Source: Anaerobutyricum faecale
GTDB taxonomy: Bacteria > Bacillota > Clostridia > Lachnospirales > Lachnospiraceae
Assembly (NCBI GenBank): GCA_019119645.1
Contig: DWWR01000015.1
Coordinates: 28,164 to 92,163 of the forward strand
Length of the DNA: 64,000 nt
Reading direction: 5' to 3'
Made by a program: the position numbers and the translations under genes. The notes beneath the pieces were generated by a model. That model was given only the letters and a program-made list of their open reading frames with translations, did not search any database and was not told the origin of the DNA. Shown here in pieces: positions 53,913 to 62,923 of the stretch. Numbering within the stretch: position 1 is the first letter of the stretch; every line of letters starts with the position of its first letter.

Positions 53913-54278
53913 ATGATTGAATTTAACCATTTTAACTTTAACGTTCTGGATCTGGAAAAAAGCATCGCATTTTATAAGGAAGCACTTGATCTTTCCGTTG
54001 TCCGCGAAAAGAACGCATCGGACGGCAGCTACAAGATCGTTTATCTGGGAGACGGACGTACCGGATTCTCTCTGGAACTCACCTGGATGCGCGACCGCAA
54101 AGAACCTTATGACCTGGGAGACGAGGAGTTCCACCTGGCTTTCAAAACCGACGAATACGATGCCTTCCACAAGAGACATGAAGAAATGGGCTGCATCTGT
54201 TTTGAAAATCCTTCCATGGGTATTTATTTTATCAATGACCCGGATGGATACTGGATTGAGATCGTTCCGGTGAGATAG
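53913..54278 (+). CDS. gloA: VOC-family glyoxalase-like protein
   Basis: The 121-residue protein is a single VOC domain of two beta-alpha-beta-beta-beta units, with metal ligands expected at His6 (FNHFNFNV), Glu in SLELTW, His in FHLAFKT and Glu in YWIEIVPV. Lactoylglutathione lyase is the closest match, but small VOC proteins have other substrates and Clostridia use other thiols. GAGGAGG precedes ATG 53913. It lies 36 bp before the PBP gene. Confidence 0.85.
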   Translation: MIEFNHFNFNVLDLEKSIAFYKEALDLSVVREKNASDGSYKIVYLGDGRTGFSLELTWMRDRKEPYDLGDEEFHLAFKTDEYDAFHKRHEEMGCICFENPSMGIYFINDPDGYWIEIVPVR

Positions 54279-54314
54279 GGGTTTCCCCGGACAATTCTCT
54301 TAAAAGGAATTTTT

Positions 54315-57029
54315 ATGCGTTACAATAAATCATCCATACAAAAGAGAAGAAAGCAGCTCCATTCCAGGAAAAAGAGAATCCACAGTTCTCTTTCCATTGT
54401 GATATTTAAAGTCTTTCTGCTGCTGCTCCTGGTGATCATCGCCGGAGGCGGCGGATTGATTTTCGGCTCCGTGCAGGGAATCATCGAGACGACTCCCACT
54501 GACTACAATCTGAAGCCGAAGTATTCAGCGACGATCATTTACGATGACAGCGGACAGCAGGTGGAATTTCTAAGCGACTATTCTTCCAACCGTATCATCG
54601 TCAACTATGACCAGATTCCTGCCAACCTGAGAAATGCATTTATCGCCATTGAGGACGAACGGTTCTATGAGCATAACGGTGTGGATTTAAAAGGCGTGAT
54701 CCGCGCCGGTATCACTGCCATCCAGAATGGGGGCGCCACCCAGGGCGCCAGCACCATCACACAGCAGCTCATCAAGAATAATGTATTTGAGATCGGTGGC
54801 GAGACGAATTTTCTCGCGAAGGTCAAACGGAAGATCCAGGAACAATATCTGGCCATCCAGGTAGAGAAAACCACTTCCAAGAAAGAAATTCTCACCGATT
54901 ACCTGAATACCATCAATCTGGGCAAGGGAACCCTGGGCGTGGAGTCCGCTGCCAACTATTATTTTGATAAATCGGTTGACCAGCTCACTTTGTCAGAATG
55001 TGCCGTGCTGGCAAGCATCACAAAGAATCCCACCCGGCTGAATCCCATCGATCACCCGGAGGATAACAAAGAACGGCGGGATATTGTTCTCAAGAAAATG
55101 TATGAGCTCAATTACATTTCCAGTGAAGAATATGAGACAGCTCTCTCTGACGATGTATATTCCCGTATTTCCAAAACTCAGGCCAGCTCCCGGCAGTCGG
55201 TGTACTCTTACTTTACCGACGCGCTGATCACGCAGATCGTGGAGGACCTGCAAAACGAATACGGATACACCCAGTCCCAGGCCTATAACCTGGTATACCG
55301 GGGCGGACTTCGGATCCATTCCACCCAGTCCACCCAGATGCAGGATATTGCAGACACCGTCATCAATGACAAGAGTAATTATCCGGTGAACACCGATTAC
55401 TCTCTGGAATATGACCTGCATGTCACTCTGGAAAACGGTGATACCGTCACATACACAGAGCGGGATATCCGGGATTATTTCCGCAATGCCGGCGATACTG
55501 ATTACCGGACCATATATCCTACCAAAAAGGCCATGAAGAAGGCGATCCGGACTTTCAAGAAGAACACCCTGTCTGATACTGACGAGATTCTTTCGGAAAC
55601 CATCCGCTTTGCCCTGGAACCGCAGATTTCCTACTCGCTCATCGACCAGGCCACCGGCCAGGTGAAGGTTCTGGTGGGCGGACGCGGAGAAAAGAAAGAC
55701 GATCTGGCTTTAAACCGTGCCACCGCGTTTACCAGACAGCCAGGTTCCACCTTCAAGATTCTGTCCACGTACGCCCCGGCTCTCGATACCGGCGGCATGA
55801 CTCTGGCCACCGTTTTCGACGATGCGCCGTACACTTACGAAAACGGCGACGAAGTGACCAACTATAATCCGGATGAATACCGGGGACTCATCACCATCCG
55901 GGACGCCATCATTGACTCCAACAATATCGTGGCGGTAAAAGCGCTGACTCAGCTTACGCCGCAGGTGGGCTATGATTTCCTTCTGAAACTGGGATTCACC
56001 ACCCTGGTCAATAACCGGCAGACCGCCAGCGGCGGCACGGAAACGGATGTAAACCAGGCGCTTTCTCTGGGCGGTATCACAGACGGTGTCACCAACGTGG
56101 AACTGACCGCCGCCTATGCGGCCATCGCCAACCACGGATATTATAATACACCGATTCTTTATACCAGCGTGGAGGACAGCCACGGCAATGTTCTCCTTCA
56201 GCATGAGTCTTCCCCAAAACAGGTGATGAAGGAAACCACCGCCTGGCTGCTGACCGATGCCATGAAGGATGTGGTCTCCGAGGGAAGCGGCGTGGAGGCC
56301 CAGCTTTCCTCCGACATGGCTGTTGCCGGCAAGACGGGAACCACTTCCAATAACTTTGATTTCTGGTTCTGCGGTTACACACCGTACTACACGGCGTCCA
56401 TATGGACCGGCTATGATTATAATACCTCTTTCGAAAACGAGGACGATTATCATAAAGTTATCTGGGCAAAGATCATGGATCAGATCATTGACGCGCAGCA
56501 GCAGCAAATCCGCGATTTCGACGCCTGTGAAGGTATTCGCACAGCTACCATCTGCGCCAAATCCGGAAAGCTTCCTGTCAGCGGCGTCTGCTCACAGGAT
56601 CCGGAGAAAAACATGGAACGTATTGAATATTTTGAAGCGGGAACAGAACCGAAAGAAAGCTGCAGCAGCCACATCGTGGTCACCTTCTGTTCCGAATCCA
56701 ACCGGGTAGCCAGACGTTTCTGTCCGGATGATCTTCTGTATCAGAGAGTCTTCCGCATCCGGCCGGATGGCTCCAGCGGAGTGACGGAAGATACCCCGTA
56801 CTGCCTGAACTTCAATATTGATTCTTATAAATGCAATATTCACACCAGACAATGGTATGAAGAACAGGAACGGCTTCGGCAGCAGCAGGAACAGCTGGCT
56901 CCGGCCGCTCCCGGAAGCACTGAGTCCGAGGAGGTCCTGGAGAGCGCCTCCGGAGACTCTTCCTCTTCCGGACAGAGTCCTCCGGGACTTGACGACATCG
57001 CCAATTCCATACTGGATATGTTCCGTTAA
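54315..57029 (+). CDS. Class A penicillin-binding protein (PBP1A type)
   Basis: The 904-residue protein has a basic cytoplasmic tail, one membrane segment (about 27-50) and a GT51 glycosyltransferase domain with EDERFYEHNGVDLKG near residue 113 and GASTITQQLIKN. The transpeptidase domain has SxxK in QPGSTFKI (near residue 477), SxN in DSNNIVA and KTGTT near residue 672. The C-terminus is Cys-containing, then Gln/Ser/Pro-rich. It polymerises and crosslinks peptidoglycan. Confidence 0.96.
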   Translation: MRYNKSSIQKRRKQLHSRKKRIHSSLSIVIFKVFLLLLLVIIAGGGGLIFGSVQGIIETTPTDYNLKPKYSATIIYDDSGQQVEFLSDYSSNRIIVNYDQIPANLRNAFIAIEDERFYEHNGVDLKGVIRAGITAIQNGGATQGASTITQQLIKNNVFEIGGETNFLAKVKRKIQEQYLAIQVEKTTSKKEILTDYLNTINLGKGTLGVESAANYYFDKSVDQLTLSECAVLASITKNPTRLNPIDHPEDNKERRDIVLKKMYELNYISSEEYETALSDDVYSRISKTQASSRQSVYSYFTDALITQIVEDLQNEYGYTQSQAYNLVYRGGLRIHSTQSTQMQDIADTVINDKSNYPVNTDYSLEYDLHVTLENGDTVTYTERDIRDYFRNAGDTDYRTIYPTKKAMKKAIRTFKKNTLSDTDEILSETIRFALEPQISYSLIDQATGQVKVLVGGRGEKKDDLALNRATAFTRQPGSTFKILSTYAPALDTGGMTLATVFDDAPYTYENGDEVTNYNPDEYRGLITIRDAIIDSNNIVAVKALTQLTPQVGYDFLLKLGFTTLVNNRQTASGGTETDVNQALSLGGITDGVTNVELTAAYAAIANHGYYNTPILYTSVEDSHGNVLLQHESSPKQVMKETTAWLLTDAMKDVVSEGSGVEAQLSSDMAVAGKTGTTSNNFDFWFCGYTPYYTASIWTGYDYNTSFENEDDYHKVIWAKIMDQIIDAQQQQIRDFDACEGIRTATICAKSGKLPVSGVCSQDPEKNMERIEYFEAGTEPKESCSSHIVVTFCSESNRVARRFCPDDLLYQRVFRIRPDGSSGVTEDTPYCLNFNIDSYKCNIHTRQWYEEQERLRQQQEQLAPAAPGSTESEEVLESASGDSSSSGQSPPGLDDIANSILDMFR

Positions 57030-57041
57030 TTTCAGATATGT

Positions 57042-57108
57042 AAAACAGGCTTCCTTTCGGAAAACAGAACACAGCACATGTGTCTGCCCGGAAGGAAGCC
57101 TGTTTTTT
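57042..57108. terminator. Bidirectional terminator between PBP and spoVAE
   Basis: AAAACAGGCTTCCTT (57042-57056) pairs with AAGGAAGCCTGTTTTTT (57092-57108). T runs lie on both strands, serving the convergent PBP and spoVAE genes. Confidence 0.85.
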
Positions 57109-57115
57109 GTCTCTT

Positions 57116-57472
57116 TTACTTTTTCATTTTCGGCTTGAAAATCAGCGAAGCCAGATAGGAAAATACCAAAGCGGCGCTGGTTCCCGCTGCCGCCGCCTTA
57201 AATCCGCCCTTGAACAGTCCGATGAAGCCCTCATCATTGACTGCCTCCATCACGCCTTTGGAAAGATTATATCCAAAGCCGGACAGCGGCACGCTGGCCC
57301 CGCACCCGGCCCACTGCTGAAGGGGCTCATAGATTCCGACGGCTCCCAGAATCACTCCGGCGATCACCAGCAGCACCAGGACCCTTCCCGGCATCAATTT
57401 CGTATGATCCAGAAAAATCTGCACCAGCATACAGATCAGTCCTCCCACAATAAATGCTTTCAGATAAACCAT
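57116..57472 (-). CDS. spoVAE: Stage V sporulation protein AE
   Basis: The 118-residue membrane protein has about three to four hydrophobic segments and the family sequence LDHTKLMPGRVLVLLVIAG and ASVPLSGFGYNLSKGV. It is part of the SpoVA channel that moves dipicolinic acid into the forespore and out at germination. It follows spoVAD by about 20 bp. Confidence 0.93.
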   Translation of the reverse strand: MVYLKAFIVGGLICMLVQIFLDHTKLMPGRVLVLLVIAGVILGAVGIYEPLQQWAGCGASVPLSGFGYNLSKGVMEAVNDEGFIGLFKGGFKAAAAGTSAALVFSYLASLIFKPKMKK

Positions 57473-57492
57473 GTCATATCTCCCTTCATATT

Positions 57493-58518
57493 TTATACAT
57501 GTTCCAGCCAGACCCCGTGAGCAATTGACGGAATCGTCCTTCCCTCATTGGAAGATACCTGCGACAGCAGCGCTCCCGTCGGCACAAACAGCACCCTGTT
57601 CCATTCCCCGGAAAACAGCTTCGGAAGGATCATGCCGGACAGGACCACTGCGGAACAGGCACAGCCGGAACCGCCGGCATGGGTATCCTGCTGTTCTTCA
57701 TCATAAATCTGCATACCGCAGTCCATATGATTGGCCGTAATATCCATTCCGTTTTCCCCCAGAAGAGAAAACAGAAGTTTCTGTCCCACAGCTCCCAGAT
57801 CTCCGGTGACAATATGATCAAAATCCGAAACTTTCATCTGAAAATCTTCCAGACTCTGATAAATGGTATCGGCGGCCGCCGGAGCCATACACGCTCCCAT
57901 ATTAAAAGGGTCCTGCACTCCGTAGTCTTTGATTTTTCCTGTGGTGATGCCGCGGATGATAACGCCGCCCTGTCCCGGCTGACCGGCTGCATTTCCCAGC
58001 AAAAAGGCTCCGGCTCCCGTCACCGTCCACGTGGCGCTGTAGGGGCGCTGATTTCCATATCCCAACGGGAACCGGAACTCTTTCTCTGCGCTGGCAAAAT
58101 GGCTGGAACAGGCCGCCAGCGCCAGATCGGCAAAACCGCCGTTGACTGCCATGGCCGCCATGGACAGAGTCACACCGGCGCTGGAGCAGGCACCGTACAC
58201 CCCGTAATAGGGAATGTTCAGCTGCTTGATTCCAAATGAAGATGCGATCAGCTGTCCCAGCAGGTCTCCGCTGAAAGCCATCCGCACATCCTCCTTCTTC
58301 CTTCCGGCCTTTTTTAAGGCAATCTCGCAGGCAGACCTGATAAACTGGCTTTCGCTCTCCTCCCAGTTATCCTGCCCGAACAGAGGATCCTCCACAATGA
58401 GATCTATGTTTTTTCCCAGCGGTCCTTCTCCCTCCTTACTGCCTCCCGTACAGGCATGACTGATAATCCTGACCGGTTCGCGAAAACGCACACTCTGTTT
58501 TCCTGCCATCTGATTCAT
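57493..58518 (-). CDS. spoVAD: Stage V sporulation protein AD
   Basis: From ATG 58518 (GGTGG upstream) the 341-residue protein has the SpoVAD thiolase-like fold: GVYGACSSAGVTLSMAA, HFASAEKEFRFPLGYGNQRP and AGGSGCACSAVVL. SpoVAD binds dipicolinic acid and works with the other SpoVA proteins. spoVAC, normally just upstream, is not here; the upstream space holds repeat R3 and the end of the ATPase gene. Confidence 0.95.
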   Translation of the reverse strand: MNQMAGKQSVRFREPVRIISHACTGGSKEGEGPLGKNIDLIVEDPLFGQDNWEESESQFIRSACEIALKKAGRKKEDVRMAFSGDLLGQLIASSFGIKQLNIPYYGVYGACSSAGVTLSMAAMAVNGGFADLALAACSSHFASAEKEFRFPLGYGNQRPYSATWTVTGAGAFLLGNAAGQPGQGGVIIRGITTGKIKDYGVQDPFNMGACMAPAAADTIYQSLEDFQMKVSDFDHIVTGDLGAVGQKLLFSLLGENGMDITANHMDCGMQIYDEEQQDTHAGGSGCACSAVVLSGMILPKLFSGEWNRVLFVPTGALLSQVSSNEGRTIPSIAHGVWLEHV

Positions 58519-58645
58519 GGACACTACCACCTTTCTCTTTTTTATCTGCTGAAAGATAGCATTTACATTTTTTCGCAGAAATATGCCTGGCAGCAATCAG
58601 ATGGCAGTAAAAAGAATCTCACAGGCGCCATGTCTGCATTGCCAG

Positions 58646-58700
58646 GCGCAGTGCGATCCTCGCGGAGCGTTTTTTATTTCATAGGAATGCAATTTCCTAT
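58646..58700 (-). repeat. Dispersed palindromic repeat, partial copy R3
   Basis: GCAGTGCGATCCTCGCGGAG and then TTTTTTATTTCATAGGAA correspond to the inverted R1/R2 unit, but the GAATCCTGC module and the middle part are missing. Confidence 0.7.
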
Positions 58701-58739
58701 AAAAAATCCCCTGCCACATGTTTCCATATGACAGGGGAT
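58700..58739 (-). terminator. Terminator after the cation ATPase gene
   Basis: On the minus strand ATCCCCTGTCATATG pairs with ACATGTGGCAGGGGAT and is followed by TTTTTTATAG. The T run merges with repeat R3. Confidence 0.8.
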
Positions 58740-58777
58740 ACTGATACCATATATAATTTTTAATATGATTCTTGTTT

Positions 58778-61396
58778 TTATTTTCTTCTGGCGTCGAGAA
58801 TCACTTTCACGATCTGGATGATCAGAGTCGGGGCGAAAGCGAACAGAACGATCATACCCAGCTGTACGCCGGTCAGTGCCACAGTCTCAAAGAGACGTTC
58901 CATAACCGGAACCAGAAGAACGATGGCCAGAAGAACCACGCCGGCGAAGAATGCCGCGATGGTCCACTTGTTCGAAGTCAGACCCAGCTTGAAGATGGAC
59001 GCCTTGCCGCGGCAGTTAAAGCCGTGGAACAGACGCGCCAGTGTCAGTGTGGCAAATGCCATGGTGACCGCAGTCTGCGTGGATGTTGATAATCCAAAAT
59101 AGAATGCGGACATGGTTGCGATACCGATCAGCAGGCCGTAATATCCAAGCTTCAGCAGGAAATCTTTGGTGAGGATTCCTTCGTTCGGATCACGAGGCGG
59201 TTCTTTAAGAAGGCTCTCATCCACTGGCTCCATACCGATGGCCAGTGCCGGCAGGGAGTCGGTCAGCAGGTTGATAAACAGCAGCTGCACCGGTGCCAGA
59301 GGAGTCGGCAGCCCCATCAGGGAGCAGTACAGTACCACCAGGATACCCGCCATATTACCGGAAAGCAGGAACTGAATGGCATTCCGGATGTTCCGGTATA
59401 CGTTTCTTCCGAAAGATACTGCTTTAATGATTGTCGCAAAGTTATCATCGGCAAGAATCATAGCCGCCGCGTCTTTGGATACCTCCGTTCCGGTGATACC
59501 CATGGCAACACCGATATCCGCCTTCTTGAGAGCCGGAGCATCGTTGACACCGTCACCGGTCATGGCAGTGATTCTGCCCTTTCTCTGCCATGCGTCCACG
59601 ATACGGATCTTGTTCTCCGGTGAAACACGGGCATAGACAGATACTTTCTCTAAAACATTATCAAGTTCTTCATCGGACATGGCATCAACTTCCTGTCCGG
59701 TCAGAGCCACATCTCCGTCGTGGAAAATACCGATCTGGCGGGCGATGGCCGCTGCGGTCACCTTATGGTCACCGGTGATCATCACTGTCTTAATGCCGGC
59801 GCTGGCTGCGTCTGCCACCGCTTTTTTGGACTCTTCTCTCGGCGGGTCCATCATGGCTGTAAGACCGATGAATGTGAAATCATTCTCATCATCCAGGGAG
59901 AGGGTATCGTCTTCCTCCACCTCTTTGATGGCAAAAGCCAGGACACGAAGACCATTTTCGGAAAATGCCTGATTCTGTCTGAGAATCTCTTCCCGGTCGT
60001 CCTCGGTCATTTCCCGGGTCTCTGTCTCGGTCATGATATAACGGGTTCTGTCCAGGAGCACATCGAGGGCTCCTTTGGTAAGGATGGTCGGAACGCCGTG
60101 AATCCGGTATTTGGTACTCATCAGCTTCCGGTCAGAGTCAAATGGAATCTCTTCCATACGAGGCATCATGCTTCGGATATCTTCCTCCGTGATGTGCGCA
60201 TCATTGAGGCCGGCTCTTCTTGCCATGACAAGCAGGCTGTATTCCGTCGGATCACCGATCTCTTTTCCATCGTGGTTGGAAGAGTCGTTGTTGAGCACTG
60301 CTGTATAGAGGAAATACCGGTGCAGCGCCAGATGAAGGTCCATCTCCTCCGGCTTCATGCATCTGCCGCCGGTATATACGTCGGTAACGGTCATTTTATT
60401 CTGTGTGAGAGTTCCTGTTTTATCTGAACAGATGACAGAAACGCTTCCCAGACTTTCCACTGCCTTTAATTCTTTCATGATGGCATTCTCCGCCGCCATC
60501 TTGCCGGTTCCCATAGCCTGTACGATGGTAACGATGGATCCCAGCGCCTCAGGAATGGCCGCAACAGCCAGCGCCACTGCAAACAGCAGGGAATCCAGAA
60601 TCGGCATATCTCTGTACATGCTCAGGAAAAAGACAATGACACAGATAACCATAATGACAGCCGCCAGCTTCTTGCTGAACTCATCCAGACTCACCTGAAG
60701 CGGCGTCTTCTTTTCTTTGGTATCATTCATCAGGCCGGCGATCTTACCAATCTCCGTATTCATACCTGTTCCAGTGACCAGAACTTCCGCCCGGCCGTAA
60801 GTAACCAATGTTCCGGAATAAACCATATTCAGACGGTCTGCCAGCACTGCCTCTCCCTCGATATCCGCATCGGTCTTGTCAACACTGGCGGATTCTCCGG
60901 TCAGAGCACTCTCATTGACCTGCAGAGAATAGCAGTTAAGGATTCTTCCGTCTGCCGCCGTCATATCTCCGGCTTCCAGAAGAAGAATATCTCCCGGCAC
61001 CACCTGGGAAGAAGGAACCTCCGTGGTCTTTCCGTCACGCAATACTTTCGCATGAGGGGAAGAAAGCTGTTTTAAAGCCGCCAGAGACTTCTCCGCCTTC
61101 AGATACTGTACGGTTCCCAGTACGGCATTGAGGATCAGCACGGCAATGATAACAATGGTACTCTCCACATTTCCTGATATTAAGGAAATGATCGCCGCAA
61201 TGATCAAAATGATAACAAGGAAATCCGTAAACTGTTCCAGAAATACCTGATATCCTTTTTTTCTCGCCTGTTCTTCCAGAGCATTTTCTCCATACTCCTG
61301 TAAGCGCCGCGCCGCCTCTTCCGAAGAAAGGCCGCCTGGCTGCGCCTGCATCTGCTTCAGTAATTCATCCTGATGCATCTGGTACGTTTCTTTCAT
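58778..61396 (-). CDS. P2-type cation-transporting ATPase (Ca2+/Mn2+ class)
   Basis: The 872-residue protein has an N-terminal cation-ATPase domain, the TGES actuator motif (LTGESASVDK), PEAL in the fourth membrane segment (AIPEALGSIVTI), phosphorylation Asp in CSDKTGTLTQNKM, KGALDVLL, MTGDGVNDAPALK and about ten membrane segments. Ca2+-ATPases of the LMCA1/PacL group share the PEAL form. The start at ATG 61396 has AGGAGG upstream. The leader has a structured RNA and a terminator resembling the yybP-ykoY Mn2+ riboswitch, so Mn2+ export is a good alternative to Ca2+. Confidence 0.93.
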   Translation of the reverse strand: MKETYQMHQDELLKQMQAQPGGLSSEEAARRLQEYGENALEEQARKKGYQVFLEQFTDFLVIILIIAAIISLISGNVESTIVIIAVLILNAVLGTVQYLKAEKSLAALKQLSSPHAKVLRDGKTTEVPSSQVVPGDILLLEAGDMTAADGRILNCYSLQVNESALTGESASVDKTDADIEGEAVLADRLNMVYSGTLVTYGRAEVLVTGTGMNTEIGKIAGLMNDTKEKKTPLQVSLDEFSKKLAAVIMVICVIVFFLSMYRDMPILDSLLFAVALAVAAIPEALGSIVTIVQAMGTGKMAAENAIMKELKAVESLGSVSVICSDKTGTLTQNKMTVTDVYTGGRCMKPEEMDLHLALHRYFLYTAVLNNDSSNHDGKEIGDPTEYSLLVMARRAGLNDAHITEEDIRSMMPRMEEIPFDSDRKLMSTKYRIHGVPTILTKGALDVLLDRTRYIMTETETREMTEDDREEILRQNQAFSENGLRVLAFAIKEVEEDDTLSLDDENDFTFIGLTAMMDPPREESKKAVADAASAGIKTVMITGDHKVTAAAIARQIGIFHDGDVALTGQEVDAMSDEELDNVLEKVSVYARVSPENKIRIVDAWQRKGRITAMTGDGVNDAPALKKADIGVAMGITGTEVSKDAAAMILADDNFATIIKAVSFGRNVYRNIRNAIQFLLSGNMAGILVVLYCSLMGLPTPLAPVQLLFINLLTDSLPALAIGMEPVDESLLKEPPRDPNEGILTKDFLLKLGYYGLLIGIATMSAFYFGLSTSTQTAVTMAFATLTLARLFHGFNCRGKASIFKLGLTSNKWTIAAFFAGVVLLAIVLLVPVMERLFETVALTGVQLGMIVLFAFAPTLIIQIVKVILDARRK

Positions 61397-61440
61397 CAGA
61401 AAACCTCCTAGTTTTGTTTTGCAATTTTCCTCCATAGAAC

Positions 61441-61482
61441 AAAAAAGACTTTTCGTGTATAACAAGTATACACAAAAAGTCT
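61441..61482 (-). terminator. Leader terminator/attenuator of the ATPase gene
   Basis: On the minus strand AGACTTTTTGTGTATA pairs with TATACACGAAAAGTCT (one G-T pair) and is followed by TTTTTTG, about 45 nt before the start codon. This fits a transcription attenuator controlled by the upstream RNA. Confidence 0.75.
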
Positions 61483-61495
61483 GATTCAACATCGT

Positions 61496-61590
61496 AAATG
61501 CTGCATAGATTCCGGATTACTTCTGTAATCGTACTGACGAAACACTATGACATGTCCTGTCCCGGACATGCAACTACTCCCTTTTTGCTC
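61496..61590 (-). promoter_or_regulatory. Structured leader resembling a yybP-ykoY Mn2+ riboswitch
   Basis: On the minus strand AAAGGGAGTAGTTGC is followed by a CATGTCC/GGACATG hairpin, then TTTCGTCAGTACGA, a GATTAC/GTAATC hairpin and CTATGCAGC. GGGAGTAG plus a CGTCA loop inside a multi-branched fold, before a P-type ATPase and a terminator, is what the Mn2+ riboswitch family shows. I could not align every conserved position, so other metal-responsive leaders remain possible. Confidence 0.45.
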
Positions 61591-61620
61591 TTTTCGGTCT
61601 ATTGTGTTGTTTCATACCTT

Positions 61621-61648
61621 ATTTTATTCAAAAAATCCCCGCTGTCAA
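61621..61648 (-). promoter_or_regulatory. Promoter of the ATPase leader
   Basis: On the minus strand a perfect TTGACA (61648-61643) and TAAAAT (61626-61621) are 16 bp apart. Confidence 0.65.
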
Positions 61649-61779
61649 TAATTCTTTTCATTTTTTTCCTGTTTTTCGCTGCTTTTGTGGAAATTGCCGG
61701 GAAATCCGGGGAAGATATTTCCGGCCATTCCCGGAAATATCCACCGGGACATCTGACAGATCCTAAACATACCCGCCTC

Positions 61780-62517
61780 TCAGTAATCCACTTTCATGAG
61801 GCAGAGACCGCCCGGAGGTGCCGTCGGCCCTGCCAGCTGGCGGTTCCTGGCTTCCAGAATCTCCGGCATCTGCTCCGGCTCCATCTTTCCTCTGCCCACT
61901 TCCAGCAGCGTGCCGGTGAGGATGCGCACCATATTCTGGAGAAATCCGGTGCCGTGGAAATTAAAATAAATGAAGCCTCCCTTGCGGATAATTTCAATTT
62001 TATCGACCACGCGCACTGTGGACTTTTTCATCCTGGGATTGCCGCAGAAGCTTTTATAATCATGCTTCCCCTCCAGATAGGCGGCCGCGCGCCGCATTCT
62101 CTCCACATCCGGGTGGTAATCAAGGACCGTGACATACTTGCGCTGAAAAACCGGTTTCACCGGCCCGTCAAAACAGGTATAACAGTAAAGCTTGCCCACC
62201 GCTTTGTATCTGGCGTGGAACCGCTCCGCCGCCTCCCTCACTTCTTTCACCGCAATGTCATCGGGCAGATAGCGGTTCATATAATCCCGGATTTCTTCCG
62301 GAGACAGGCGGGTATCCATCACCGCGTTGGCGGTCATTGCTTTCGCGTGTACGCCGGCGTCTGTCCGTCCCGCTCCGATCACATCAATCTCCTCTCCGCA
62401 CATCCTGGACAGCACATTTTCCAATTTACCCTGGATCGTGTCTCTGTCCGGCTGATGTTCCCAGCCATAGTAACGGCTTCCGTCATAACAAATGATCATC
62501 TTATAATTTTTCTTCAT
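61780..62517 (-). CDS. truA: tRNA pseudouridine synthase A
   Basis: The 245-residue protein has catalytic Asp53 in GAGRTDAGVHA and the TruA fold motifs YDGSRYYGW and FHGTGFLQNMVRILTGTLLEVG. It converts U38-U40 of the tRNA anticodon stem to pseudouridine. It is monocistronic here. Confidence 0.97.
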   Translation of the reverse strand: MKKNYKMIICYDGSRYYGWEHQPDRDTIQGKLENVLSRMCGEEIDVIGAGRTDAGVHAKAMTANAVMDTRLSPEEIRDYMNRYLPDDIAVKEVREAAERFHARYKAVGKLYCYTCFDGPVKPVFQRKYVTVLDYHPDVERMRRAAAYLEGKHDYKSFCGNPRMKKSTVRVVDKIEIIRKGGFIYFNFHGTGFLQNMVRILTGTLLEVGRGKMEPEQMPEILEARNRQLAGPTAPPGGLCLMKVDY

Positions 62518-62781
62518 GATATTCTCCGTTCTGATTTATTTTTATGAAAACACGCGCCGTTTCGGAAGAACCTGCGCTGTTTTGTTGAAAAAGTACGTTT
62601 TCACAAGATACTTCTCTTTGTATAATCCCTCCTGTTTTACTATGATACCACACTTTCCGCCGGATTGACGTCAAAAATCTGTCGTTTTCTGTTTTGTCAT
62701 GTCAAAATTGCATAATTTTTTTCTTTTTTTCGCGGTCTTTTCTCATCATAATGTCGCTTATTTATGCCGTTTTTTGGATAT

Positions 62782-62800
62782 TCACAACTTATAGTTGTGA
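62782..62800. promoter_or_regulatory. Perfect palindrome upstream of the membrane-protein gene
   Basis: TCACAACT-TAT-AGTTGTGA is an 8-bp perfect inverted repeat about 20 bp upstream of the -35 box. This is a reasonable place for an activator site. The ~400-bp gap between truA and this gene otherwise shows only T-rich sequence and the promoter. Confidence 0.4.
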
Positions 62801-62821
62801 TAATGATGAATTCTTGTTGTT

Positions 62822-62849
62822 TTTACAAATTTCTTTCAAATGTTACAAT
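62822..62849 (+). promoter_or_regulatory. Promoter of the membrane-protein gene
   Basis: TTTACA (62822-62827) and TACAAT (62844-62849) are 16 bp apart. Confidence 0.5.
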
Positions 62850-62923
62850 ATCCTTATCATCAAGCAGAGGGAAACAGTGCTTGATAACAAACATATTCAT
62901 ACATGTATAAGGAGGAGATTGTT

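Noticed and set aside
61498..62547. 349-codon plus-strand frame
   Set aside because: Covers truA antisense and the ATPase leader; truA has all catalytic motifs on the other strand.
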